In this document: positions 34,337-42,856 of the stretch, piece after piece
How the letters are laid out: every line of letters begins with the position of its first letter
Position numbering within the stretch: position 1 is the stretch's first letter
NCBI GenBank assembly: GCA_015061955.1
Contig: SUVO01000013.1
Span: 25,314 to 89,313, forward strand
DNA: 64,000 nt
Origin: Verrucomicrobiaceae bacterium
Lineage (GTDB): Bacteria > Verrucomicrobiota > Verrucomicrobiia > Opitutales > Intestinicryptomonadaceae
Reading direction: 5' to 3'
Position numbers and translations under genes: made by a program
The notes under the pieces: model-generated
What the model was told of the DNA's origin: nothing
The model's input: the letters and a program-made list of their open reading frames with translations, nothing else
The model's database searches: none

Positions 34337-36370
34337 TTATAAATTATTTTTAATATTTTCAATCGATGTTTCCCAATCTTTTTTATTAAAGATAATTTCG
34401 CATGGTATTTTTAACTCGTCGCATTTTTCTTTGAATTTTATGCAGAATGCCGATGCGTGCGTAGGGTCTTTTACTTTCTGATTTACTTCAGGTTTGTATC
34501 GGTTTACAAGATAAAGCTTAATCTTATTCTTTTCTGGCGACAACAACGCATAAGGCGAATATTGATTTATTGTTTCTAAAATAGAATCACGTTTTTGCAA
34601 GAACTCATTGAAATTCTTTAGATTGAAAGCGTGTGCGCCGTAGTGTGAATTTGGAATCCAATCACGCATCTGAACTGGGTCGAGCGATGTCTGTGGAACA
34701 ACAACCGATATCATTTTAACTTGTGGAATTATTCTACCACTATCTAATTTTTTACCAGTATTAAGTGCGATCCAAAGCGATGAACATGCACCTGCTGAAC
34801 CACCTGTTAATGATATTCTCGATGTATCAACACCAAGTTCTTTTGCTTTTTCAACAATTAATGCTAAGGCGTTTGCACAATCTTGCATTGGTGCTTTAAC
34901 TGGTGGATATATTTTGTGATTTACTTCGTGAGTAAAGCGATATGAAACAGCGGCAATATTGAAGCCCATATCGCGTAATTTAAATAGTTTTATTAAGCGC
35001 AAGTCTAAATTGCAATTGTTTGCCCAACCACCACCATGATAATAAATAACGGTTGGAGCAGGGGATTTACCATTTTTAGCTTTCCAGAAATCGATAGCAT
35101 TTTTTCCATATTTTGCATAGTTTAAACGTGCATCGGGTTGTGGTAGTTGGCAAATTTTATCTTTAATATATATAGATGCGAATGTAAGTGTTTTTGAGTC
35201 GGGATTGAACACTCTGCCAATTGCACGCAAGAAATTCATACCTTCGATTTTTTCTGGGAAAATTGCATTGCCTTCGTTCCAGTTATTCCACGAACTAACA
35301 AAGACAACAGGTATTGCATTTTGAGTTTTTTCTATATGATTTTTTGCCGATTTTACAAGCTCTTCAAATTTATCGGAAGTGTTATTTTGAACGATTGGCA
35401 AGTACGGATATTCTGCGTTTGAAAATGGATATTTTGCTTTTTGTTTACACAGTGGCGATGTATCGAAGCCTTGTGTTATTGTTGGTATATTTGGCAGTGC
35501 AGATGTTGCCATATTACACCAAATATTTTTTGATGTAGTAATTAACTCTGAGTAATCAAAAGAGTAGTTTGCCTTTGAAACTCTTTCTTTGTAATTTTCG
35601 AAATAGCATGGCGATACACTTTTGATAAATGTGCTTGAAAATCCTGCTATAGCTAATATTTTTGCATCTTCTTTCGATGCGCAATTTCCAGCCCAATGTA
35701 TTTTGGGCAGATTTGCTTTTTGCAAAGTTGCATCGATTTTTTCAAAAAGCTTTTTCGTTTTTTCTATTCCACCGATTTTATTTATGAAATCGATTGGAGA
35801 TGTTAACGATACATAAAATTTTCCATTAACTTTCCAGTAATTTGGTTTGTTGAAATAGTTTTTTATGCAGTAGTTTATTACATTTAGTGTGTCGGTTTCT
35901 GAATGTTCGGCTTTAAAGATTGGTTTTGGTTGTTTTTTGTTTTTTATTTGCCAGATAGGTTTTAAGTCTTGGTTATCCCACATTATTGCAAATTTCATTT
36001 TTTCGTTGTTTGGGGCTTTTAAAAAACCTTGCTCCAAGCCTTCTTGCATAATTTGAGAACCATTGTACCAATGCCAGTTGTAAATGAAAATATCAACACC
36101 ATTGTCTTTTGCTAAATCAATTTCCATTGAAACGTGTTTAGGATTTGCACTGTTTAAGTAATTTAAATATGGGTGCTTTGGCTGATGATGTCCTTTGTAG
36201 AAAGGTTTTGCATTTTTTACGATTTGCCATTGAGTCCAATTCTGAGGTTTTTTGCTTTTTGTAAATTCGTTTGCATGCCAGTTCGGATAATAGAATGAGG
36301 CAACTTCGATAGATTTTGCAAAAGTAAATTCTACAATAAATAACAACGATAATATTAGTAGTTTTTTCAT
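34337..36370 (-). CDS. secreted WbsX/GH99-like domain fused to an alpha/beta-hydrolase esterase
   Basis: This 677-residue protein has a signal peptide (MKKLLILSLLFIVEFTFA) and two catalytic-type domains. Residues ~20-400 match the WbsX/GH99-like group: VASFYYPNWH, IDLAKDNGVDIFIYNWHWY, KFAIMWDNQD and VFVSSWNNWNEGNAIFP. Residues ~435-677 are an esterase: the oxyanion motif TVIYYHGGGW (HGGGW at 445-449), the Ser nucleophile in SLTGGSAGAC (about 523-528) and a His in DPTHASAF. It probably deacylates and hydrolyses one extracellular polysaccharide. The ATG at 36370 is chosen for its signal peptide; ATGs at 36382 and 36412 are alternatives. The AAAGTACTTT palindrome shared with the BMC operon lies about 50 bases upstream. 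Confidence 0.8.
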   Translation of the reverse strand: MKKLLILSLLFIVEFTFAKSIEVASFYYPNWHANEFTKSKKPQNWTQWQIVKNAKPFYKGHHQPKHPYLNYLNSANPKHVSMEIDLAKDNGVDIFIYNWHWYNGSQIMQEGLEQGFLKAPNNEKMKFAIMWDNQDLKPIWQIKNKKQPKPIFKAEHSETDTLNVINYCIKNYFNKPNYWKVNGKFYVSLTSPIDFINKIGGIEKTKKLFEKIDATLQKANLPKIHWAGNCASKEDAKILAIAGFSSTFIKSVSPCYFENYKERVSKANYSFDYSELITTSKNIWCNMATSALPNIPTITQGFDTSPLCKQKAKYPFSNAEYPYLPIVQNNTSDKFEELVKSAKNHIEKTQNAIPVVFVSSWNNWNEGNAIFPEKIEGMNFLRAIGRVFNPDSKTLTFASIYIKDKICQLPQPDARLNYAKYGKNAIDFWKAKNGKSPAPTVIYYHGGGWANNCNLDLRLIKLFKLRDMGFNIAAVSYRFTHEVNHKIYPPVKAPMQDCANALALIVEKAKELGVDTSRISLTGGSAGACSSLWIALNTGKKLDSGRIIPQVKMISVVVPQTSLDPVQMRDWIPNSHYGAHAFNLKNFNEFLQKRDSILETINQYSPYALLSPEKNKIKLYLVNRYKPEVNQKVKDPTHASAFCIKFKEKCDELKIPCEIIFNKKDWETSIENIKNNL

Positions 36371-36418
36371 GATATGTTTCATAATAAGTAAATATGATGT
36401 TTGTTTTCTCAAAAAAAT

Positions 36419-36431
36419 AAAGTACTTTTTT
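36419..36431. promoter_or_regulatory. second AAAGTACTTT palindrome
   Basis: AAAGTACTTTTTT is identical over 13 bases to 9495-9507 and lies 48 bases upstream of the ATG at 36370 on the other strand. A shared regulator is inferred. Confidence 0.3.
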
Positions 36432-36453
36432 GAAGGATATTTAGTTGTTCTAA

Positions 36454-36487
36454 TAAAAAAGGCGTGAAAAAATCACACCTTTTTTTA
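36454..36487 (-). terminator. terminator of the AAA+ ATPase gene
   Basis: GGCGTGA (36461-36467) and TCACACC (36473-36479) pair with one mismatch between A and T runs, lying 7 bases after the ATPase stop on the minus strand. Confidence 0.75.
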
Positions 36488-36493
36488 TTTATA

Positions 36494-38698
36494 TTAACAA
36501 AAACCAAGTCGCTTTGTATTTGTTGATATTTTCTTATAAGCAAGTTCTGTTTTTAAGGCTTGAAGTATTAATGAATCGGTTTTATTGGGTAAGAAATGTA
36601 TTTTTTGCCATACAGCTTTAAAATCGCCAGGGCATAGTCCTTCCATAGAATAAAGGGCATCTTTTACATCAACACTTGCTGTTGTATTGTCTAAGAAAAA
36701 CTTAGAGTATAACTTAACTCTGCCTTCGTATGTAGGTTCTGAAAATTTTACTTTCCAATTAAATCTACGCATTGCAGCTAAATCCATATTATCTGCCAAG
36801 TTAGTTGTGCAAATTAACACTCCACTGAAGTTTTCCATTTGTGCAAGAATTTCGTTTGTTTGTGTAATTTCCCAACTTTGACGCGCATTGCTACGATTAT
36901 AGAAAAGCGAATCGGCTTCGTCTATCATCAAAACTGCATTATTGTTAGTTGCGTCGAGGAACATTCTACGAATATTTTTTTCGGTTTCGCCTACATACGC
37001 ACTTGAAATTTCACTCATTTTTTTAAGCATTAACTCTTTGCCCAAACTTTCAGCTATATATCTGCCAAGTTGTGTTTTACCTGTACCAGCAACACCAGAG
37101 AACAAAAAGCTCAATGGAAATTTAGAACCATTATTTGTTGCTATTTTGTAATTTGATAATGTTTCTGACAACAAATCGATAGGGAAGTCGATGTTCAAAA
37201 TCGACAGATCGAAGCGTTCATCGATTTTTATTTCATCTCTAACTGTTTTTTTATTTGATAACAATTCAAAATGAGCTTTAGCTATCTTTTCAATATTATT
37301 TTTAAGTTCGTCGTTTGTAGCCGATATGCTATTTGCCTTATCTAAAACCAAAGCAATACCAGCAGTAGTCAATCCGTAGCGTTTAGCCAACGTTTTCATT
37401 TGAGGTAGAAATTTTTTGCTTATTTTGTTTTTAGATATTGTATTTTTTATTATGGTTTCTTTTTGGATATCGGATATTCCATCGAAACGCAACGAGTATG
37501 CAAATCTACGGCGTGTTGAGGCATCAATACTATCAATACTATTTGATATCCATACAACAGAGCCTGCTGCTTTATCTAAAAGCAAGTTTACTGCACCTTT
37601 ACGTTCGTTATTACCTTTTCCAGCAAATAAGGAAAACAATCCAGAAGGCATTGTTTCAAGGAATTCATCGGCTTCATCAATTAAAGCAATTGCATTATAT
37701 TGTTTAGCAACATACAAAGTTGCGTTTATATTTGTATGAGTTAGTTGTGCGTCATTTTTATTTTCTCTATTAGGTATGTAGATGTCTTTTTTTAATTCTT
37801 TTGCCAAGGCTTTTACAAATTCTGTTTTTCCACTTCCTGGTTCGCCATACAATAAGATGTGTCGAGTTTCAGACGAACTTAACATCTTTTTTATTATGGT
37901 TATATCGGCTTCTTGAATTGGGAACGACGAAAGTTTAAAAGTTTTTTTGAATTTTAAACGTTTGCTAAATTTTTCACCAATGCTTGAACCATCAAATTCT
38001 GTTATGTAATCTTGTATGTCTTTAACGATTTTTGGAAAAAAACAATTTGTGGTTTCTAATATATTTTTTTGACGAAGATTTTTTATAGATTTTAAAACAT
38101 TGTCTGCTCGCGAATTTATTGCATTTGCCAAAAAAGTATATGTTTTGCTTTTCGATGCGTTTCTACAAATATCGCAACATAAGCGTTCAAATTCACCAAT
38201 TTCATCCCATGAATATAAGAAAGCTATAATACGTTTATCTACTTCACTTAAATCAAAGAATGTTCCTATTTTTTCAAGTACCGAACAATATGTATCATGG
38301 CTGAAAATCATTTTGTTCTTCTTTATGAGCAAAAGAAGTTGATTAGATATAGAATTTTGAATTTTTTTATAAGTAGTAGATGATTCTATACATCTGCGCA
38401 ATGCACGTTGGATATCATCACCATCGCAAGCATCTTCTATATATTCTGTTAGTTTGTTTTTTTCGCTTATACTTAATTGCATTGTTTTTCTTTTAGCTGT
38501 ATCATCAACTACTGAACAAGCGTTTATTTCTTCTTCAACAATAGATTTTACTTTTTGATAATCAAATATTTCAAATATAGTATTTGCGAATTTATGATTA
38601 TTTATATACTTTTTCGACAAGTTTACCAATGCCGACTTGATTATATTGTTTATCGAAAATTCAATTCTTGTTTTTTGCATACTTATATATTCGTTCAT
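36494..38698 (-). CDS. orphan tandem AAA+ ATPase
   Basis: This 734-residue soluble protein has a ~270-residue helical N-terminal region of no recognised family and two AAA+ modules. Module 1 has Walker A GEPGSGKTE (285-293), Walker B ALIDEADEF (338-346), a sensor Asn in WISNSID and an Arg-rich DASTRRRF. Module 2 has Walker A GVAGTGKTQ (535-543), the AAA loop SSAYVGETEKNIRRMF, Walker B VLMIDEADSLF (589-599) and LAAMRRF. Both sites look competent. There is no protease, peptidase or membrane segment. The gene stands alone, closed by a terminator and preceded by ~230 bases of non-coding DNA. A remodelling or unfolding role is inferred from the family; partners are unknown. Confidence 0.8.
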   Translation of the reverse strand: MNEYISMQKTRIEFSINNIIKSALVNLSKKYINNHKFANTIFEIFDYQKVKSIVEEEINACSVVDDTAKRKTMQLSISEKNKLTEYIEDACDGDDIQRALRRCIESSTTYKKIQNSISNQLLLLIKKNKMIFSHDTYCSVLEKIGTFFDLSEVDKRIIAFLYSWDEIGEFERLCCDICRNASKSKTYTFLANAINSRADNVLKSIKNLRQKNILETTNCFFPKIVKDIQDYITEFDGSSIGEKFSKRLKFKKTFKLSSFPIQEADITIIKKMLSSSETRHILLYGEPGSGKTEFVKALAKELKKDIYIPNRENKNDAQLTHTNINATLYVAKQYNAIALIDEADEFLETMPSGLFSLFAGKGNNERKGAVNLLLDKAAGSVVWISNSIDSIDASTRRRFAYSLRFDGISDIQKETIIKNTISKNKISKKFLPQMKTLAKRYGLTTAGIALVLDKANSISATNDELKNNIEKIAKAHFELLSNKKTVRDEIKIDERFDLSILNIDFPIDLLSETLSNYKIATNNGSKFPLSFLFSGVAGTGKTQLGRYIAESLGKELMLKKMSEISSAYVGETEKNIRRMFLDATNNNAVLMIDEADSLFYNRSNARQSWEITQTNEILAQMENFSGVLICTTNLADNMDLAAMRRFNWKVKFSEPTYEGRVKLYSKFFLDNTTASVDVKDALYSMEGLCPGDFKAVWQKIHFLPNKTDSLILQALKTELAYKKISTNTKRLGFC

Positions 38699-38759
38699 AT
38701 CTTAAAAAAATCTTTCAACTTTATATTACTATGTGTTTATATTTGCATTTTATCAAAAA

Positions 38760-38777
38760 ATAATGCGATTGCATTAT
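38760..38777. promoter_or_regulatory. operator-like inverted repeat upstream of the AAA+ gene
   Basis: ATAATGC-GATT-GCATTAT is a 7-base inverted repeat with a 4-base spacer, about 60 bases upstream of the ATPase start. It is followed on the plus strand by two direct TAGTAAG copies about 20 bases apart. Regulatory use is inferred. Confidence 0.35.
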
Positions 38778-38843
38778 GTAAAATAGTAAGTATCTTTACT
38801 TTTTAGTAAGGGTATTTTTATTTTCATAACACGATAATATCAA

Positions 38844-38876
38844 ACAGGTGCGACAAAATATGTCGCACCTGTTTTT
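38844..38876. terminator. strong hairpin in the waaA-AAA+ intergenic region
   Basis: ACAGGTGCGACA (38844-38855) pairs perfectly with TGTCGCACCTGT (38861-38872) over a 5-base AAATA loop, with a T-run on the plus side. No plus-strand gene ends here, so it is either a back-up terminator for the minus-strand waaA transcript or the 3' end of an unrecognised plus-strand RNA. Confidence 0.7.
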
Positions 38877-38882
38877 AAGCAC

Positions 38883-38913
38883 AAAAAAACCTACACATAT
38901 GTGTAGGTTTTTT
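38883..38913. terminator. terminator of the waaA operon
   Basis: AACCTACACA and TGTGTAGGTT, flanked by A and T runs, form a perfect palindrome, 14 bases after the waaA stop on the minus strand. Confidence 0.85.
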
Positions 38914-38926
38914 ACAATAAATTATA

Positions 38927-40201
38927 TTACAGGATTTCTTTTATATTTGTAATAGTTTTTTCGGTAGCACCAGCATTCGATTTGTGCCAAACAAGTTCGT
39001 TTTTGCTGATATTCTGACGCATATTTTCATCTAGAGCAAGTTCTACCAAGGTTGATATTGCTTGTTCTGGTGTGAATACTCTACGAGATGCGTTTGCTTC
39101 TTCAAGGCTTTTACATATATGCTTAAAGTTTGTCATATTATTGCCATAAACAACAGGCACACCAGCTGCGGCAGCATCGATAGGCGATTGACCTCCATCA
39201 TGATTGAACAAGCTTTTACCTACAAAAGCCAAGTTTGCAACTGCTGTAAATGTACGCAATTCGCCAGTTGTATCGGCTAAATACACTATATTGTTGGGCG
39301 ATGCTTGTTTTTGTTCGGTACGCACACAATTAGGTAAATCTGCAATAACAGGTTTTATTTCGTCTCGACGTTCTGCATGACGTGGAACAAGTAATAATCG
39401 GCAATCTACACCTTTTTCACGCAACAATTTTGTGGTATCTACAAGCATTTTTTCTTCGCCACTCCATGTTGATGAGCCAAGCAACACAAAGGATTTTTCA
39501 TCGAAGCCCATTTCTGCTCGAATATCATTTTTTTGTTGTTGTGATATTACTGAAGCTGGGGTATCGAATTTTATATTTCCAGTTAGTATAAGTTTTTGGG
39601 AATTTATACCGAGGCGTTCAAAGCGTTTTAAGTCGGCTTCATTCGAGACGCATATTTTAACAAATTTATTGAACAATCTGCGTGCTAATGCCGATATTTT
39701 TGAATATCTGCCAAAGCTCTTATCCGACAATCTTGCATTTATGAGCATAGCCGGAATGCCACGTTTTTTTGCCTGATGTAGATGCTCGGGCCAAACTTCA
39801 CCTTCCATTAAAATAATGGCATCGGGCGATATTGCATTCCATGTTTTTGTGCTAAATGGCAAGAAATCGATTGGGAATATACCAACGGCAGAACAAGCCC
39901 CTTTATACTTTTTATTGAGTAAGTCGTAGCCTGTGCTTGTGGTAGTTGTTAGCACAATTTCGTACTGACCAGTAGCTTCGAGTTGTTTTACCAACGGCAT
40001 TACTGCATCAACTTCGCCAACACTTACAGCTTGTATCCAAAGACGTTTTTTAGCTGGATTTTTTTGTGAAAGTTTTGGAAACAATCCTAATCTATGCGAA
40101 AAGTCTTTAGCGTATCCACCACGCTTTAGCATACGCAAAGCGTAGTACGGAAACATTAGCACAAACGCTGGCACGAACAGTATTCTGTATAGCCAAATCA
40201 T
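38927..40201 (-). CDS. waaA: 3-deoxy-D-manno-octulosonic-acid (Kdo) transferase
   Basis: This 424-residue protein starts with an N-terminal membrane anchor (IWLYRILFVPAFVLMFPYYAL) and RMLKRGGYAKDFSHRLG. The GT30 body has WIQAVSVGEVDAVMPLV with the catalytic Glu of GE. TTTSTGYDLL, PDAIILMEGEVWPEHL, LTGNIKFD and FVGKSLFNHDGGQSPIDAAAAGVPVVYG follow. It adds Kdo to lipid A precursors on the inner membrane, showing that the organism makes LPS. It lies downstream of FabF-like and FabZ-like genes with a 12-base gap. Confidence 0.93.
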   Translation of the reverse strand: MIWLYRILFVPAFVLMFPYYALRMLKRGGYAKDFSHRLGLFPKLSQKNPAKKRLWIQAVSVGEVDAVMPLVKQLEATGQYEIVLTTTTSTGYDLLNKKYKGACSAVGIFPIDFLPFSTKTWNAISPDAIILMEGEVWPEHLHQAKKRGIPAMLINARLSDKSFGRYSKISALARRLFNKFVKICVSNEADLKRFERLGINSQKLILTGNIKFDTPASVISQQQKNDIRAEMGFDEKSFVLLGSSTWSGEEKMLVDTTKLLREKGVDCRLLLVPRHAERRDEIKPVIADLPNCVRTEQKQASPNNIVYLADTTGELRTFTAVANLAFVGKSLFNHDGGQSPIDAAAAGVPVVYGNNMTNFKHICKSLEEANASRRVFTPEQAISTLVELALDENMRQNISKNELVWHKSNAGATEKTITNIKEIL

Positions 40202-40213
40202 TTTTTAGATATA

Positions 40214-41473
40214 TTAATCTACTTTTTCAAAGACAATAGCTGTATTAGCTCCACCAAAACCACTACTCATTGAAATTGCAATTTTAGGTGCAACCATTTT
40301 AGTTTCGGTAAGAATATTTAGCGATTGAGCTTCTTCTTCAAGTTCTGTTATATGAGCTGAACCAGGGGTGAAATTTTCTTTGATAGCCATCGCACAAAAT
40401 GCTGCTTCCATAACGCCAGCCAACGATAACCCATGACCTGTTATAGCTTTTGTACTACTAATTGCTGTTTTTGCATTTTCGCCAAAAAGCTTTTTGATAG
40501 CTTTTAATTCAGCTTTGTCGCCAATTGGAGTTGATGTTGCATGTGCGTTTATGTAATCGACTTCGTCAGGCGAAACTTTTGCTGATTCAAATGCTTTTGA
40601 AACTGCGTTTACAACGCCATCGCCTTGTGGATGTGGAATAGCAACATTGTAGCCATCGCTTGCTTGACCCCAACCACGAATACGTGCATAAATTTTTGCT
40701 CCTCGTGCAAGTGCAGTTTCTTCGTCTTCAACAACCATGACAACACTGCCACCACAACCAACGAAACCATTTCTATTTTTATCGAATGGGCGCGATGCTG
40801 TTTCTGGATCAGGATTTGTACTTAATGCGCGCATACCAGCAAATGGCAATAATGTTCTGTAATCGCCATCTTCGCCACCAACAACGAATATACGTTTTTG
40901 TCTGCCGAGTGCTATTTCATCAAAAGCATAACCGAGAGCGTGCGAACTACTTGCACATGCCGAAACAAAACCACAACTTGAGCCTTTAATTTTAAAAGCC
41001 GAAACCAAATTAAACGACAACGTTCCAGCAATCGAACTTACAATACCAAATGGATTAGCTCTGCTTACGCTACTTGCATCTAATTTTTTCATACCTTCAT
41101 AGAGCATCATAGTTGAGCCAGCAGAAGCTGTGTACATACCTGTATCGACATTCGATATTTCTTCTTCTGTCAAATTAGCATCGGCAATAGCTTGTTTCAT
41201 TGCACAATAAGCATACAAGCAGTGTGGGGCAAATCCACGAATTACATCGCGACGTACTCTGTAAGCATCTGGATACACCCAGTCTTCTTGGTCGGTGCTT
41301 GATGTATCGAAGTCTTTTACAGTACCAACACATTTTACTGGAATGTTATCGGGAGCAAATGGTGGGTAAACTTCAATACCATTTTTCAAATTTATCAGAG
41401 AATCTTTTACACTCTGATAATCATTACCTATACTTGTTATAAAACCTAAACCTGTAATAACTACGTTTTTCAT
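40214..41473 (-). CDS. beta-ketoacyl-ACP synthase (FabF/KAS II-like)
   Basis: This 419-residue thiolase-fold protein has the KAS triad: nucleophile Cys in FVSACASSSHALGYAF, His in INAHATSTPIGDKAE, and His in STKAITGHGLSLAGVMEA. NRNGFVGCGGSVVMV and MSSGFGGANTAIVF are also family motifs. It condenses malonyl-ACP with an acyl-ACP. The active-site motif ACASSSHA departs slightly from the FabF consensus ACATG and is nearer KAS relatives of lipid or polyene clusters. It is 1 base from the FabZ-like gene. No acyl carrier protein or malonyl transferase is next to it, so it uses the general pool or a special one elsewhere. Confidence 0.88.
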   Translation of the reverse strand: MKNVVITGLGFITSIGNDYQSVKDSLINLKNGIEVYPPFAPDNIPVKCVGTVKDFDTSSTDQEDWVYPDAYRVRRDVIRGFAPHCLYAYCAMKQAIADANLTEEEISNVDTGMYTASAGSTMMLYEGMKKLDASSVSRANPFGIVSSIAGTLSFNLVSAFKIKGSSCGFVSACASSSHALGYAFDEIALGRQKRIFVVGGEDGDYRTLLPFAGMRALSTNPDPETASRPFDKNRNGFVGCGGSVVMVVEDEETALARGAKIYARIRGWGQASDGYNVAIPHPQGDGVVNAVSKAFESAKVSPDEVDYINAHATSTPIGDKAELKAIKKLFGENAKTAISSTKAITGHGLSLAGVMEAAFCAMAIKENFTPGSAHITELEEEAQSLNILTETKMVAPKIAISMSSGFGGANTAIVFEKVD

Positions 41474-41474
41474 T

Positions 41475-41936
41475 TTATTTTAAATAATCGAATGTTAAAG
41501 TCATTTCTTCAGCCGATGCAGCTTTTTGTCCGTTAACAAGAAGTTTTCCTGCAAAACGAGCTATTGGGTGGCGCAATTTTTTTACTTTTACATGATATTC
41601 AAATAATTCGCCAGGTTTACATATACGCTGACATCTGCAACCTTCTGCCGATATAAAGAATATTTTAGAAGAATCTACCTTACCTTCAAATTCTGGATTT
41701 TTACTTGTTAGCAAGTATAACACGCCAAGCTGACCAAGTGCTTCTAACATCAATGTTCCAGGGAAAACTGGATTGTTCTTGAAGTGTCCTTCGAAAAAAA
41801 CTTCATCTTCTTTTATTCTATACGAAGCCTTAATTGTATCGCCATCAATTTCTGCTTCATCGATGAACAAAAATGGTGGTTGTTGTGGCATTACTGCCAA
41901 GATTTCTTCTTTTGTAATTTTTAATACTTCACTCAT
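41475..41936 (-). CDS. FabZ-like 3-hydroxyacyl-ACP dehydratase
   Basis: This 153-residue hot-dog-fold protein carries the FabZ catalytic motif FFEGHFKNNPVFPGTLMLEALGQ, with His and Glu in place, and the opening MPQQPPFLFIDEAEI, where the usual PHR is PQQ. It is about 10 residues longer than E. coli FabZ. It dehydrates a 3-hydroxyacyl-ACP. Paired tightly with the FabF-like gene and waaA, it may make a hydroxy- or unsaturated acyl chain for LPS, or may simply be housekeeping. Confidence 0.82.
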   Translation of the reverse strand: MSEVLKITKEEILAVMPQQPPFLFIDEAEIDGDTIKASYRIKEDEVFFEGHFKNNPVFPGTLMLEALGQLGVLYLLTSKNPEFEGKVDSSKIFFISAEGCRCQRICKPGELFEYHVKVKKLRHPIARFAGKLLVNGQKAASAEEMTLTFDYLK

Positions 41937-41984
41937 GATTTTCCTATATATTTCACATTTTTACTAAAATTTCAAACGCATTTT

Positions 41985-42845
41985 TTACATTAACGAATTA
42001 CGTTTACTTGCAAATATAAGTTGTTGTGCAAAACCAGCATAATTTGGAAATTTTTTAGATGCAAATTCGCGTATTTTTTTAGGGTTTGAATCGGTATTAT
42101 ACATTTGACACATTGCTTGTTTTATCCAGGTATCGACAGGGAATGCTTCAAAACGCGAGCACCCGAACAACAATATACAATCTGCTACTTTATCGCCAAT
42201 ACCTGTAAGCGAACAAAGATAGTTCTTGGCATCGGTATATGGCATTTGTCGTAAAGATAGTGGATTGAATTTATCTTCAACTATTTTTTGAGCTGTCTTT
42301 TTAAGATACATAGCCCTAAAGCCCAATTTACATTCGAGTATATCTTCTAATTTTGCATTTGCTAAAGTTTTGAAATCGGGCAGTGAATAAAAACCACAGC
42401 CAATATGTTTGCCAAATTTTTCCGACAACAATTTTACACATTGTTTTATTTGTACTATGCGTTTACTTGATGAACATATAAAACAAATTATAGCTTCAGA
42501 TGGGTTTTGACGCAATATTCGCAATGTCGGATAAATTTCTAAAGCCTTCAACATATGAGTGTCGGCTGTTTTATGTAGGGCAGAGCGAATTTTGGAATAA
42601 TCGGTATTTGCATCGAGATAATCTGAAAACTTCTTTAGCGCAACAGATTCGTTTGTTCCTTTTAAAAAAGATGCTTCAATAGTACCATTGTTTAAACGAG
42701 CCTTTACTGCTACATCTGTAAATACACCTTCAAATTCATTTTCAAGGCGTTCGTACCAAGTAAAAGCTTGTCCACCATCGATAGTTTCACGCCAATCGTT
42801 TGGGGTAAATTGTAAATCTTTAATTCTATGGAACTTTCCCCACAC
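41985..42845 (-). CDS. OGG1-like HhH-GPD DNA glycosylase
   Basis: This 286-residue protein has the OGG1 layout: an N-terminal beta domain (DWRETIDGGQAFTWYERL) and helices with ILRQNPSEAIICFICSSSKRIVQIKQ. The HhH-GPD motif is LCSLTGIGDKVADCILLFG, whose Lys is the Schiff-base nucleophile, followed by FEAFPVDTWIKQAM with the catalytic Asp. It would excise 8-oxoguanine and nick the backbone. OGG1-type enzymes are rarer than MutM in bacteria but are known in Clostridia and some others. It is 12 bases downstream of a lipoprotein gene on the same strand. Confidence 0.88.
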   Translation of the reverse strand: MWGKFHRIKDLQFTPNDWRETIDGGQAFTWYERLENEFEGVFTDVAVKARLNNGTIEASFLKGTNESVALKKFSDYLDANTDYSKIRSALHKTADTHMLKALEIYPTLRILRQNPSEAIICFICSSSKRIVQIKQCVKLLSEKFGKHIGCGFYSLPDFKTLANAKLEDILECKLGFRAMYLKKTAQKIVEDKFNPLSLRQMPYTDAKNYLCSLTGIGDKVADCILLFGCSRFEAFPVDTWIKQAMCQMYNTDSNPKKIREFASKKFPNYAGFAQQLIFASKRNSLM

Positions 42846-42856
42846 GATGTTATCAA

